DNA from: Candidatus Phosphoribacter hodrii | GTDB taxonomy: Bacteria > Actinomycetota > Actinomycetes > Actinomycetales > Dermatophilaceae | DNA length: 64,000 bases | Direction of reading: 5' to 3' | Assembly (NCBI GenBank): GCA_016707175.1 | Contig: JADJIB010000001.1 | Span: forward strand, 1 to 64,000 | Part shown: positions 54,364 to 63,493 of the stretch, piece by piece | Layout: every line of letters begins with the position of its first letter | Numbering within the stretch: the stretch's first letter is position 1 | The notes under the pieces: model-generated | What the model saw: the letters and a program-made list of their open reading frames with translations, nothing else | The model's database searches: none | What the model was told of the DNA's origin: nothing | Translations under genes and position numbers: made by a program

Positions 54364-57300
54364 GTGCCAGACCAGGCGAAGAGCGACAACCCCATGGGCG
54401 CATTCGGGCCCAACGAGTGGCTCGTCGACGAGCTCTACGACCAGTGGCTCAATGACAAGGACTCGGTCGATCGAGCCTGGTGGGAGTTCTTCGAGGACTA
54501 CCGTCCCGGCCACCCGTCGGGCCCCCTCGGTAACGGCCACCGCGCCGCGCCAGCAGCGCCAGCAGCGCCGGCACCCGCGCCCAGCCTGCCTGTGTCGGCG
54601 CCCACCCCGGCACCCGCGCCGGCCCCGTCGACACCGGTCGTTGCCGGTTCCGCCGGCACCCCGGGCGCTCCCGTCGCACCGGGTGCCGCGCCAGTGGCAG
54701 CCCCCGCGCCGACCGCGCCCATGCCGCGGGACATCCCCGCGCCGAAGTCCACGCCCCCGCCGTCAGAGGCCGAGATCCGACCGCTGCGCGGACCCGCCGC
54801 GCGCGTCGTGGTCAACATGCAGTCCTCGCTCGAGGTGCCCACGGCAACCTCGGTGCGCACAGTGCCGGCCAAGTTGCTCATCGACAACCGGGTCGTCATC
54901 AACAACCACCTGGCCCGCTCGCGAGGCGGCAAGGTCTCGTTCACGCACATCATCGGCTACGCCCTGGTCAAGGCCCTCAAGGCCCTGCCGGCGATGAACC
55001 ACGCCTTCGGCGAGCAGGACGGCAAGCCCGTCGTCATCGCCCCGGCACACGTCAACCTCGGGTTGGCCATCGACCTGGCCAAGCCCGACGGCACCCGGCA
55101 ACTGCTCGTCCCGTCGATCAAGTCGGCCGAGCTCATGGACTTCGTGCACTTCTGGTCGGCCTATGAAGACATGGTCAAGAAGGCGCGTGGCGGCAAGCTC
55201 ACCGTCGATGACTTCGCGGGGACGACGATCTCGCTGACCAACCCGGGGACGATCGGCACGGTCCACTCGGTGCCCCGGCTCATGCAGGGTCAGGGCACGA
55301 TCATCGGCGTCGGCGCCATGGAGTACCCGGCCGAATGGCAGGGCGCCTCCAACGAGACCCTCAACCGCAACGCCGTGAGCAAGATCCTCACGCTCACCTC
55401 GACCTACGACCACCGGATCATCCAGGGCGCCCAGAGCGGTGACTTCCTGCGGATCGTCCACCACCTGCTGCTCGGCGGTGACCGGTTCTACGACGAGATC
55501 TTCGAGAGCCTGCGCATCCCCTACGAGCCGATCCGCTGGGTGCAGGACGTCACGGCCACCCACGACGACGACATCAACAAGGTCGCCCGGGTTCAGGAGA
55601 TCATCCACGCGTTCCGGGTGCGGGGCCACCTCATGGCCGACACCGACCCGCTGGAATACCGCCAGCGCCGCCACCCCGACCTCGACATCACCGAGCACGG
55701 CCTGACCCTCTGGGACCTCGACCGGCACTTCGCGACCGGCGGGTTCGGCGGCAAGCCGTTCCTCAAGCTGCGTCAGATCCTCGGGATCCTGCGCGACTCC
55801 TACTGCCGCACCGTCGGCATCGAGTACATGCACATCCAGGACCCCACGCAGCGCAAGTGGATCCAGGACCAGTGCGAGGTCGTCCACGAGAAGCCCACCC
55901 GCGACGAGCAGATGCGCATCCTGCGTCGGCTCAACGCCGCCGAGGCCTTCGAGACCTTCCTGCAGACCAAGTTCGTCGGCCAGAAGCGCTTCTCCCTGGA
56001 GGGCGGCGAGTCCGCGATCGCCCTGCTGGACCGGATCCTCTCGGCTGCGGCCGAGGGGGGCATGGAGGAGGTGTGCATCGGTATGCCGCACCGCGGCCGG
56101 CTCAACGTCCTGGCCAACATCGCGGGCAAGTCGCCGGCGCAGATCTTCCGTGAGTTCGAAGGCAAGGCCGACCCGAAGTCGGTCCAGGGCTCCGGCGACG
56201 TGAAGTACCACCTGGGCACCGAGGGCACCTTCACGGCCGAGAACGGCGCTTCAACGAAGGTCTACCTCGCGGCCAACCCCTCGCACCTCGAGGCGGTCAA
56301 CCCGGTCCTGGAAGGCATCGTCCGCGCCAAGCAGGACCGCCTCGACCTCGGCGGGGACGCCTACACGGTGTTGCCGATCCTCATGCACGGCGACGCAGCG
56401 TTCGCCGGGCAGGGCGTCGTGGCCGAAACCTTGCAGCAGTCCGAGCTGCGCGGTTACCGCACCGGCGGAACGATCCACGTCATCGTCAACAACCAGGTCG
56501 GCTTCACCACGGCGCCCTCCGCGTCGCGCTCGTCGGTCTACTCCACCGACGTCGCCCGGATGATCCAGGCGCCGATCTTCCACGTCAACGGTGACGACCC
56601 CGAGGCCTGCGTCCGGGTGGCCGAGCTCGCCTTCGAGTTCCGGCAGAAGTTCAAGAAGGACGTCGTCGTCGACATGGTGTGCTACCGCCGCCGCGGGCAC
56701 AACGAGGGCGACGACCCGTCGATGACCCAGCCGCTCATGTACAACCTCATCGAAGCCAAGCGCTCGGTCCGCAAGCTCTACACCGAGTCGCTCATCGGCC
56801 GTGGCGACATCTCGGTCGAGGACGCCTCGGCCGCGTTGCGCGACTACCAGCAGCAGTTGGAGCGGGTGTTCCTCGAGACCCGCGAAGCCCAGGCCGCACC
56901 GGCAGCCAGCCAGACGGCATACGTCGACTCCACGTCGGACGTCGCGGGCCACGGCGGCCTCGAGAAGCCCACGGCGCAGGCGCTCGACGACGTGTCGCGC
57001 CCACGCGACTGGCGCCAGACGGCCATCTCGGTCGACACCCTCAACACCCTGGGCGACGCCTGGGTCCGCCCGCCGGACGGATTCACGGTCCACCCCAAGC
57101 TCAAGGCCCTCATGGACCGTCGGGCAGCGATGGTCCGCGAAGGCGGGATCGACTGGGGCATGGGCGAATTGCTCGCCCTCGGGTCGCTGCTCATGGAGGG
57201 CACGCCGGTCCGGCTGGCCGGCCAGGACAGCCAGCGCGGCACCTTCGTCCAGCGGCACGCGGTGCTCATCGACAAGGTCACCGGACGGGAGTGGACCCCG

Positions 57301-58182
57301 CTGCACCACCTGCAGGAGGGTCAGGCGAAGTTCTGGGTCTACAACTCGCTGCTGTCGGAGTACGCCGCGATGGGCTTCGAGTACGGCTACTCCGTGGAGC
57401 GGCCGGATGCGCTCGTCCTGTGGGAGGCGCAGTTCGGCGACTTCGCCAACGGGGCGCAGACCATCGTCGATGAGTTCATCTCCTCCTCGGAGCAGAAGTG
57501 GGCGCAGCGTTCGTCGGTCGTGCTGCTGCTCCCCCACGGCTACGAAGGCCAAGGACCGGACCACTCGTCGGCCCGCATCGAGCGCTTCCTGCAGTTGTTC
57601 GCCGAGGACAACATGACGATCGCCTACCCCTCGACCCCGGCGTCCCACTTCCACCTGTTGCGCCGTCAGGCCTACGCCCGCCCGCGTCGCCCGCTCATCG
57701 TGTTCGCCCCCAAGTCGATGCTGCGGCTCAAGGCCGCCGCGTCGATGCCGCAGGACTTCACGACCGGCGGCTTCCGCCCGGTGCTGCCCGACACCCGTCA
57801 GCTCGACGGCGGCGCGGTCACCCGCGTGCTCATGGCGTCGGGCAAGGTCGTCTGGGAGCTCGAGGCCGAGCGTGACAAACTCGGTGACACGAGCACCGCC
57901 CTGCTGCGCATCGAGCAGTTGGCCCCGGCTCCGGCCGAGGAGCTCGCCGCAGCCCTACGGGGATATCCCAACGCCGAGCTTGTGTGGGTCCAGGACGAGC
58001 CGAAGAACCAGGGTGCCTGGCCGTTCATGGCGCTCAACCTGCCGGAGCTGTTGGCCGAGCAGGGCGAGAACCGCCCGCTGCGCGTCATCGCCCGCAAGGC
58101 CTCGGCCTCGCCGGCCTCTGGGTCACACAAGAAGCACGAGCTCGAGCAGGCTGCGTTGCTCGGGGCGGCCTTCGCGCGCTGA
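54364..58182 (+). CDS. kgd: Multifunctional 2-oxoglutarate decarboxylase/dehydrogenase E1-E2 (Kgd/SucA)
   Basis: 1272 residues, TCA-cycle enzyme of Actinobacteria. N-terminal FGPNEWLVDELYDQWLND (about 14-31), a Pro/Ala linker (60-125), a succinyltransferase-like E2 core (about 130-370; GYALVKALKALPAMNHAF, VHFWSAYEDM, TSTYDHRIIQGAQSGDFLR with the His-Asp pair), then the E1 part: CIGMPHRGRLNVLANIAGKS (thiamine diphosphate region), HGDAAFAGQGVVAET, and RRRGHNEGDDPSMTQPLMY. Lipoyl domain absent as usual. Regulation by a GarA/OdhI-type FHA protein is the family norm, with the partner not in this window. GTG 54364. Two word copies inside (56081, 56916). Confidence 0.96.
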   Translation: MPDQAKSDNPMGAFGPNEWLVDELYDQWLNDKDSVDRAWWEFFEDYRPGHPSGPLGNGHRAAPAAPAAPAPAPSLPVSAPTPAPAPAPSTPVVAGSAGTPGAPVAPGAAPVAAPAPTAPMPRDIPAPKSTPPPSEAEIRPLRGPAARVVVNMQSSLEVPTATSVRTVPAKLLIDNRVVINNHLARSRGGKVSFTHIIGYALVKALKALPAMNHAFGEQDGKPVVIAPAHVNLGLAIDLAKPDGTRQLLVPSIKSAELMDFVHFWSAYEDMVKKARGGKLTVDDFAGTTISLTNPGTIGTVHSVPRLMQGQGTIIGVGAMEYPAEWQGASNETLNRNAVSKILTLTSTYDHRIIQGAQSGDFLRIVHHLLLGGDRFYDEIFESLRIPYEPIRWVQDVTATHDDDINKVARVQEIIHAFRVRGHLMADTDPLEYRQRRHPDLDITEHGLTLWDLDRHFATGGFGGKPFLKLRQILGILRDSYCRTVGIEYMHIQDPTQRKWIQDQCEVVHEKPTRDEQMRILRRLNAAEAFETFLQTKFVGQKRFSLEGGESAIALLDRILSAAAEGGMEEVCIGMPHRGRLNVLANIAGKSPAQIFREFEGKADPKSVQGSGDVKYHLGTEGTFTAENGASTKVYLAANPSHLEAVNPVLEGIVRAKQDRLDLGGDAYTVLPILMHGDAAFAGQGVVAETLQQSELRGYRTGGTIHVIVNNQVGFTTAPSASRSSVYSTDVARMIQAPIFHVNGDDPEACVRVAELAFEFRQKFKKDVVVDMVCYRRRGHNEGDDPSMTQPLMYNLIEAKRSVRKLYTESLIGRGDISVEDASAALRDYQQQLERVFLETREAQAAPAASQTAYVDSTSDVAGHGGLEKPTAQALDDVSRPRDWRQTAISVDTLNTLGDAWVRPPDGFTVHPKLKALMDRRAAMVREGGIDWGMGELLALGSLLMEGTPVRLAGQDSQRGTFVQRHAVLIDKVTGREWTPLHHLQEGQAKFWVYNSLLSEYAAMGFEYGYSVERPDALVLWEAQFGDFANGAQTIVDEFISSSEQKWAQRSSVVLLLPHGYEGQGPDHSSARIERFLQLFAEDNMTIAYPSTPASHFHLLRRQAYARPRRPLIVFAPKSMLRLKAAASMPQDFTTGGFRPVLPDTRQLDGGAVTRVLMASGKVVWELEAERDKLGDTSTALLRIEQLAPAPAEELAAALRGYPNAELVWVQDEPKNQGAWPFMALNLPELLAEQGENRPLRVIARKASASPASGSHKKHELEQAALLGAAFAR

Positions 58183-58198
58183 CCCGACCCGCACCCTC

Positions 58199-58234
58199 GG
58201 TATGCCGCGCGCTCAAGTGAGCGCGCGGCATACC
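58199..58234. terminator. Terminator hairpin of two inverted words after kgd
   Basis: Perfect 17-base arms 58199-58215 (GGTATGCCGCGCGCTCA) and 58218-58234 with a two-base loop, starting 17 bases after the kgd stop. Both arms begin with a word copy. No T tract. Confidence 0.75.
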
Positions 58235-58353
58235 CCTGTGTGGTGGACGCCACTGTGGGCTGGAACGACGACTGTGCGTGGGGTCACGCTCGTGCGGTGG
58301 ACACGATGCGGAGGCCGCGATAGACCTGAGGGAGACCCGTTCGAGGAGGAACC

Positions 58354-59511
58354 GTGGCCCGCGTTGTCGCCCAGCCCTACCGTTCACCGTGGATGACCGA
58401 CGATCTGGACGAGTTGTCCAGTCTGGCTCGGACGTTCTTCGCGCGGGAGGTGACGCCGAACGCCGAGCGGTTCGCCGAGCAGCACCAGGTCGACCGCGAA
58501 ACCTGGCTTAAGGCGGGCGCGGCAGGGCTGCTCGGGCTGAGCGTGCCGGAGGAGTTCGGGGGTGGCGGCGGCACGTTCGCGCACGAGGCGGTCGTCTTCC
58601 AGGAGCAGGGCTGGGCCGGGGACGACGCGCTCGGCCTGCACATCCACAGCGGGATCGTCCCCCACTACATCGTCGAGTTCGGCACGCCGGAGCAGAAGCG
58701 TCGGTGGCTGCCCAAACTGGCCTCCGGCGAGTGGGTCGGCGCCATCGCGATGACCGAGCCGGGCACGGGCTCAGATCTGCAGGCGGTGCGCACGACCGCC
58801 CGCCGCGATGGCGACGACTACGTCGTCAACGGCAGCAAGACCTTCATCACCAATGCCACGCACGCCGACCTCGTCATCATCGTCTGCCGCACCGGCGCGC
58901 CGGGCGCCAAAGGCATCTCGCTGCTCGTCGCCGAGGTCAACGACCTGCCCGGCTTCACCCGCGGCCGGGTCCTGGCCAAGATCGGCCAGCACGGGCAAGA
59001 CACCCGTGAGCTCGCCTTCTCGGACATGCGCGTCCCGGCGGCGAACCTCCTCGGCGAGGAGGGTCACGGCTTCGGCCAACTCATGGAGCAACTCCCGCAG
59101 GAGCGCCTCGTTGTCGCGGTGGGCGCGGTCGCAGCGGCGGAGTATGCCGTGCGTCTCGCCACGGCATACTCGAAGGAACGCGAGGCGTTCGGGCGCAAGA
59201 TCCTCGACTTCCAGCACACCCGGTTCGTGCTGTCCGAGGTCTCCACCGACGCGCTGGCCGCGCGCACCTTCCTCGATCACTGCATCACCGAGCACCTGGC
59301 TGGGCGCTTGGACGCGGTGCTCGCCTCGCGGATCAAGTACTGGGCCACCGACGTGCAGTGCTCAGTCATCGACCGCTGTCTGCAGGTCTTCGGCGGCTAC
59401 GGCTACATGATGGAGTACCCGATCGCTCGGCTCTATGCCGCCGCCCGCGTGCAGAAGATCTACGCCGGCACCAACGAAATCATGAAGGAACTCATCTCGC
59501 GATCGTTGTGA
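58354..59511 (+). CDS. Acyl-CoA dehydrogenase
   Basis: 385 residues, FAD-dependent, oxidises acyl-CoA to enoyl-CoA. GAIAMTEPGTGSDLQAVRTT (FAD strand, about 129-148), the FAD/substrate loop YSKEREAFGRKILDFQHTRF (about 270-289), QVFGGYGYMMEYPIARLYAA (about 345) and the catalytic Glu in KIYAGTNEIMKELISRSL at the C-terminus. The chain length it uses cannot be read from sequence. GTG 58354 has GAGGAGGA at 58343-58350. A tight inverted pair of words, GAGTATGCCGTG and its complement at about 59140-59171, lies inside the coding sequence. Confidence 0.95.
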   Translation: MARVVAQPYRSPWMTDDLDELSSLARTFFAREVTPNAERFAEQHQVDRETWLKAGAAGLLGLSVPEEFGGGGGTFAHEAVVFQEQGWAGDDALGLHIHSGIVPHYIVEFGTPEQKRRWLPKLASGEWVGAIAMTEPGTGSDLQAVRTTARRDGDDYVVNGSKTFITNATHADLVIIVCRTGAPGAKGISLLVAEVNDLPGFTRGRVLAKIGQHGQDTRELAFSDMRVPAANLLGEEGHGFGQLMEQLPQERLVVAVGAVAAAEYAVRLATAYSKEREAFGRKILDFQHTRFVLSEVSTDALAARTFLDHCITEHLAGRLDAVLASRIKYWATDVQCSVIDRCLQVFGGYGYMMEYPIARLYAAARVQKIYAGTNEIMKELISRSL

Positions 59512-59595
59512 CCCGGCGGCGTTGGGACGGGCAGTAACCCGGTAACGGACAGCGCAAGTGCTCGCGCCGTGACGAGTGCGCGCGACCCGGCGCGA

Positions 59596-59601
59596 TAGCC
59601 T
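59596..59601 (+). promoter_or_regulatory. -10 box of a leaderless promoter (DUF6104-like gene)
   Basis: TAGCCT, six bases, then GTG 59608. No ribosome binding site lies between, so the transcript is probably leaderless. Confidence 0.45.
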
Positions 59602-59607
59602 CCGAGG

Positions 59608-59784
59608 GTGTACTTCACCGACCGTGGCATCGAGGAACTCGACGCGCGCCGGGGCGACGAAGAAGTGACCTTCTCGTGGCTGGCCGAGCATCTGCGCACC
59701 TTCGTCGACCTGCACCCGGAGTTCGAAACCCCTGTCGAGCGGCTGGCGACCTACCTCGCCCGACTCGACGACGACGAGGAGTGA
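59608..59784 (+). CDS. DUF6104-like small protein
   Basis: 58 residues. Sequence begins MYFTDRGIEELDARRGDEEV, then VTFSWLAEHLRTFVDLHPEF and ends LATYLARLDDDEE. The MYFTDRGIEEL start and acidic end match a short, widely conserved actinobacterial family annotated DUF6104, from memory. No catalytic motif or membrane segment. The leaderless GTG start and a six-base gap to the SGNH hydrolase gene suggest one transcript with it. Role unknown. Confidence 0.8.
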   Translation: MYFTDRGIEELDARRGDEEVTFSWLAEHLRTFVDLHPEFETPVERLATYLARLDDDEE

Positions 59785-59790
59785 CCACTC

Positions 59791-60492
59791 GTGACCGAAG
59801 ACCATGTGACCGGCCACGACGGCCCGGCCTACCCAAGTGCAACGGACGGCGAGGCGGCACCCGAGTTCACCCCGAGTGCGTCCTTTACCGTCGATGACGA
59901 TGGCCGACGGGACATCGGGTTGTGCTTCGTCGGTGACTCGTTCACCGTCGGGTTCGGCGACCCCAAGGCCCTGGGTTGGGTCGGCCGCGTCGTGAGTCGG
60001 ACGCACCACCCCGACGTGGAGATCACGGCATACAACCTCGGGGTCCGCGGGCAGGACTCCGGTGACGTGATGGCGCGGTGGCGCGCGGAGTGTATGCCGC
60101 GCTGGGTCGGCCGCGGCGAGCGGCGCCTCGTCGTGGCGGTCGGCGCCAACGACCTCGGGCAAGGGTTGACGACTGCGCGCTCGCGACTCAATCTCGCCAA
60201 CATCCTCGACGATGCCTCCGCCAAGGGGATCGCGACGTTCGTCGTCGGGCTGACCCCGTCGCTCGATCCAGAACTCAACGCCCGGATCGGGGTGCTCGCA
60301 CAGGCGCAGGCCGACGTGTGCTCCCGCCGTGGCGTCACCTATGTCGACTGCTACCGGCCCTTGGTGGCGCACGAGCAGTGGGCTGCCGACCTCGCGGCCG
60401 GCGACGGGGTGCACCCGGGGCAGGCGGGCTACGGGCTGATCGCCTGGCTGGTGCTGCACGCCGGCTGGAACGCGTGGATGCAACTGGGCTGA
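59791..60492 (+). CDS. SGNH/GDSL-type hydrolase
   Basis: 233 residues. Catalytic blocks are present in order: I GLCFVGDSFTVGFGDPK with Ser (about residue 50), II a Gly at YNLGVRGQDSG, III VVAVGANDLGQGL with Asn (about 113-118), V GDGVHPGQAGYGLIAW with Asp and His (about 205-215). A first acidic 40-residue tail precedes the domain, and there is no clear signal peptide, so it is probably cytoplasmic. Ester or thioester substrate unknown. GTG 59791 has GAGGAG about ten bases upstream. Contains words at 60027 and 60092. Confidence 0.88.
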   Translation: MTEDHVTGHDGPAYPSATDGEAAPEFTPSASFTVDDDGRRDIGLCFVGDSFTVGFGDPKALGWVGRVVSRTHHPDVEITAYNLGVRGQDSGDVMARWRAECMPRWVGRGERRLVVAVGANDLGQGLTTARSRLNLANILDDASAKGIATFVVGLTPSLDPELNARIGVLAQAQADVCSRRGVTYVDCYRPLVAHEQWAADLAAGDGVHPGQAGYGLIAWLVLHAGWNAWMQLG

Positions 60493-60532
60493 CAGTCGAC
60501 CGTCTGGTTCCCGTGGCCCTTGCGATGCGGAC

Positions 60533-60574
60533 TATCGCGATATAACGTGTCTCTCTAAGACGCGATATAGCGCG
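60533..60574. promoter_or_regulatory. Candidate PadR operator with two CGATATA-type sites
   Basis: TATCGCGATA (60533-60542, perfect palindrome) is followed by TA and, about 20 bases on, by CGCGATATAGCGCG (60561-60574). Similar CGATATA boxes precede DUF4097/PadR gene pairs elsewhere in Actinobacteria. It lies in the promoter of such a pair, so the PadR protein encoded downstream probably binds here and represses its own operon. A ligand is not known. Confidence 0.6.
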
Positions 60575-60597
60575 TGCATCGGAGTCGAGGAGACACC

Positions 60598-61596
60598 ATG
60601 GCCGAACATTGGTTGGTCGACGGTCCGCGCGTCATCGACGTGGGCAGTGATCGCGAGCGGGTCGAGAAGGTCGTCGTGGGCATCATCGGTGGCCGCGTGA
60701 ACGTCGTGACGCATGACGACGGGTACGGCGCGCGAGTCGAAGTCTCGAACGTCGAGGGCCTGCCACTGCGGGTCTCCTGGGATGGCCGAACCCTCAAGGT
60801 GATGCACACCAAGGATGGTGGGAGCACGGTGCTGGACACCCTGCGACGCCTCGTCGAGCAGGTCAGCGGTCAGCACGCCGATGTCAGCATCTCGGTGCCC
60901 GCATCCGCCCGCGCGACCGTATCGACCGTGACCGCACCCATCGTCGTCAGCGGGCTGCGCCGCGGCCTGGCCGCCAACACGGTGTCCGGCGAGATGACGA
61001 TCAGCGACGTGCAGGGCCGCAGCACGATCAACACCGTCAGCGGGGCCACCGAGTGCGCCGACCTCGTCGGCGACGCCAAGATCAACTCCGTCTCTGGCTC
61101 GGTGACGGTGCAGAGCAGCGACATCCCTCGGGCTCGCATCAACACCGTGTCCGGGGAGGTCGCGCTCGACCTGGTCAACACCCACTTGGACGTCCAGTCC
61201 AACTCGGTCACGGGCGACGTCACCATCCGCGCGCCCTTCTCGGGGTATGCCGTCACCGCCACCAGCGCGACCGGCCAGGTCATCGTCGATGGCCAGTCCC
61301 TGCACGGTGCCGGCAGCGGGAGTATGCCGCCCGGCGGCTGGGGCGACTGCGCACCGGGCGGTTCGAGCGGGCGCGGAACGCTGCGCAGCGGCGACGAGTC
61401 ACTGACCCTGCGCGCCAATTCGGTGTCGGGCGACGTCATCCTGCTGCGGGCCGCCGCACCAGCGGCCGGTCCGTCCGGCAGTGGGGATGCTGGGCCACAG
61501 GACAGGTCTCCCGAAGTGTCTCCCGGCGGACCGCAGGATGCGCCCGCGCGCGACGAGGGGCTCGAATCGTCAACAGGCGACGAGGTGCAATCGTGA
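60598..61596 (+). CDS. DUF4097 domain protein (beta-helix-like repeats)
   Basis: 332 residues. After an N-terminal part with RVEKVVVGIIGGRVNVVTHD, the chain has short repeats of about 20 residues with the pattern NTVSGEMTISDVQGRSTINT, NSVSGSVTVQSSDIPRARIN, NTVSGEVALDLVNTHLDVQS, typical of DUF4097 beta-rich proteins. The C-terminal 60 residues are Gly/Ser/Pro-rich. ATG 60598 has GAGG seven bases upstream. Its operon partner is the PadR regulator. Such proteins are often near stress or membrane functions, but the exact role is unknown. Words at 61245 and 61322 lie inside. Confidence 0.85.
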   Translation: MAEHWLVDGPRVIDVGSDRERVEKVVVGIIGGRVNVVTHDDGYGARVEVSNVEGLPLRVSWDGRTLKVMHTKDGGSTVLDTLRRLVEQVSGQHADVSISVPASARATVSTVTAPIVVSGLRRGLAANTVSGEMTISDVQGRSTINTVSGATECADLVGDAKINSVSGSVTVQSSDIPRARINTVSGEVALDLVNTHLDVQSNSVTGDVTIRAPFSGYAVTATSATGQVIVDGQSLHGAGSGSMPPGGWGDCAPGGSSGRGTLRSGDESLTLRANSVSGDVILLRAAAPAAGPSGSGDAGPQDRSPEVSPGGPQDAPARDEGLESSTGDEVQS

Positions 61597-61617
61597 CGAC
61601 GAGGGGCAGGACACCCC

Positions 61618-62379
61618 GTGAGCCCCGTCTTCGCCCACGGACAACTGCGCCTTTACCTCCTGGTCCTGCTCGCTGAGGCACCGCGTCATGGGTACGAGGT
61701 GATCCAGGACCTGGAGACCCGGTTTGGCGGGCTCTACACACCCAGCGCCGGCACGGTCTATCCCCGGTTGGCCAAACTCGAAGAGGAAGGGCTCGTCGAG
61801 CGGACCGACGAGGGCCGCAAGGCGACCTATCGGATCACCGAGGCGGGGCTCGCCGAGGTGCGCGCCCGTCATCGGGAGGTGGAAGACCTCCAAGCCGACC
61901 TCGACCAATCGGTGCGTCGCCTCGCCGAGCAGGTCCGAGCCACCGTCCAGGGTCGCTCGGCCGATCTGCGGGCGGAGTTGAAAGCGGCTGCGCGCGAAGC
62001 GCGAACGACGGCGCGTCCGGCCGGATCGACCTCGGGGACGGGCTGGCCACAGGGATCGAGCCCGGGATGGGGCCAGTCGCCCACGGACCGAAGGGCAGGC
62101 GCGGGAGCGTATGGCGGGACGGGCGACAGGTCAGGCTCACGGTCTGACTCCGGGTCAGGCGCCGGGTCTGGCCGCGCGTCTGGCGGCGGGTCGGGGGCCG
62201 GGACGTTCGCCGGGGCGGATTGGACGGACGTCGAGCGCGCGGCGTCCGAGGTGCGCGAGCAGGCCCGCCGGGCCTGGCGCCAGCATGGGCTCACGGCTGA
62301 GCAGACCGCCGAGATCGTGGAGATCCTGGCCGACACGTCCCGTCGGATCGCGCAAGTGCTGCGTATGCCGCGCGACTGA
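61618..62379 (+). CDS. PadR family transcriptional regulator
   Basis: 253 residues. Winged-helix N-terminal domain (LRLYLLVLLAEAPRHGYEVI, then GTVYPRLAKLEEEGLVERTD and RKATYRITEAGLAEVRAR, about 8-85), a helix for dimerisation (to about 115), a long Gly/Ser-rich linker (130-195) and a C-terminal helical tail (DWTDVERAASEVREQARRAW). Longer than most PadR proteins by this linker. GTG 61618 lies 21 bases after the DUF4097 stop. Likely autoregulator at 60533-60574. Confidence 0.9.
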   Translation: MSPVFAHGQLRLYLLVLLAEAPRHGYEVIQDLETRFGGLYTPSAGTVYPRLAKLEEEGLVERTDEGRKATYRITEAGLAEVRARHREVEDLQADLDQSVRRLAEQVRATVQGRSADLRAELKAAAREARTTARPAGSTSGTGWPQGSSPGWGQSPTDRRAGAGAYGGTGDRSGSRSDSGSGAGSGRASGGGSGAGTFAGADWTDVERAASEVREQARRAWRQHGLTAEQTAEIVEILADTSRRIAQVLRMPRD

Positions 62380-62392
62380 CCGACCCGGTCGA

Positions 62393-62779
62393 TCAGTCGC
62401 TACCGGAACCGCGAGCCACTGTGGCTGCTCCGATCGACAGCACGATGGCGACAGACAGCGAGAGGGTGACGAGCCACTGGCCGGCCTGCGCCATGCTGAC
62501 GACGACCGGGATGAGCAGGGCGTGCCAGACGACGGTGGGAGTGCCTGGCCACCCGGAGCGACCGAGCCAGAGCCGGGCCAACAAGGCCATCCCGGCGGCG
62601 AAGGCCAGGATGAGGACCGATTCGGTGATGACCCGAGCGGTCCCGGTGCCGCCCCCCCGGGCGAGTTCAACCAAACCGTAGATCCCGAATCCGGCCATGG
62701 CCAGCGCCTCAATCGCGCAGATGATCGCCGCCACCCGCCGCGCCGAACTAACCCTCGGACGGAAGCCACCAGTACTCAC
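62393..62779 (-). CDS. Small four-helix membrane protein of unknown function
   Basis: 128 residues with four predicted hydrophobic segments (AAIICAIEALAMAGFGIYGL; VITESVLILAFAAGMALLAR; VVWHALLIPVVVSMAQAGQW; VTLSLSVAIVLSIGAATVA). N-terminal RPRVSSARR is basic. Similar small proteins occur near divergent genes in Actinobacteria without assigned role. Converges on the PadR gene with 13 bases between stops. Confidence 0.72.
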   Translation of the reverse strand: MSTGGFRPRVSSARRVAAIICAIEALAMAGFGIYGLVELARGGGTGTARVITESVLILAFAAGMALLARLWLGRSGWPGTPTVVWHALLIPVVVSMAQAGQWLVTLSLSVAIVLSIGAATVARGSGSD

Positions 62780-63142
62780 GGCCCGAGCCTAACGGCGCGG
62801 CGGCGGGCGGTCGCACCCCCTTCGACTGCTGGAAGCGCAGCGTTGTAGGCCCCTGGATGCTCCGATTCGTACCGTTTGACAGGAAGAAAGCGCCGTTCGG
62901 GAACAAACGTGATGGATGTCCCGTTGCCGAAAGGTAGTCCTTTGGACCACAATGTCGTGTTGGCCTCCCAGAGTTGCGGGTGCCATGACGGCTTGCGGGT
63001 TCCGTGGGGGATACCCGCATCCACGGTCGTCTCAGCATTGCACTCATCATTTGGGGGACCCCGACGGTCCTGGACAGAACCTGCATCATCGACATCTGCT
63101 TGACCCCAGACGGCACGACCTCGAACTAGGAGCACGATCCAC
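62780..63142. other. 363-base gap upstream of whiB
   Basis: Holds a perfect -35-like TTGACA at 62876-62881 on the plus strand, but no good -10 at 17-18 bases. A partly symmetric stretch AAAGGTAGTCCTTT is found at about 62929-62942. The region is noticeably less GC-rich than its surroundings near 62860-62960. It could be a regulated whiB promoter with a long leader. No convincing gene. Confidence 0.4.
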
Positions 63143-63391
63143 ATGGACTGGCGCGACCGCGCTGCCTGCCTCGACGAGGACCCCGAGCTGTTCTTCCCCA
63201 TTGGGAACACCGGGCCCGCGATTCTGCAGATCGAAGAGGCCAAAGCGGTCTGCCGTCGTTGCGAAGTCCTCGACACCTGCCTGCGATGGGCGCTGGAGTC
63301 CGGTCAGGACGCCGGCGTGTGGGGCGGGCTGTCCGAGGACGAGCGCCGCGCGCTCAAGCGGCGCAACGCCCGCGCCCGTCGCGCCGGCTAG
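63143..63391 (+). CDS. WhiB-family iron-sulfur transcription factor (WhiB1-like)
   Basis: 82 residues. Four cluster-binding Cys at 9, 37, 40 and 46 (CLDED...CRRCEVLDTC), then G-V-W-G-G (about 59-63) and a basic tail SEDERRALKRRNARARRAG for DNA or sigma-factor interaction. Short length and spacing match WhiB1, an essential NO-sensitive regulator that binds the main sigma factor. GGAG about ten bases before ATG 63143 is the RBS. The neighbourhood with pdtaS on the other strand is a common actinobacterial arrangement. Confidence 0.93.
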   Translation: MDWRDRAACLDEDPELFFPIGNTGPAILQIEEAKAVCRRCEVLDTCLRWALESGQDAGVWGGLSEDERRALKRRNARARRAG

Positions 63392-63415
63392 TTCCACCGC
63401 CGCCGCCGCGTTTAT

Positions 63416-63457
63416 CACCTGCGCACGGTCACCTGCGCATGGTCACCTGCGCGCTGT
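63416..63457. repeat. Short 14-base direct repeats between whiB and pdtaS
   Basis: CACCTGCGCACGGT, CACCTGCGCATGGT and a partial third copy follow each other with a 14-base period in the gap between two convergent genes. No stem of note. Confidence 0.5.
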
Positions 63458-63493
63458 CGCCGATGGCTTGGCTGCACCGCCAGGATCGAGCGG

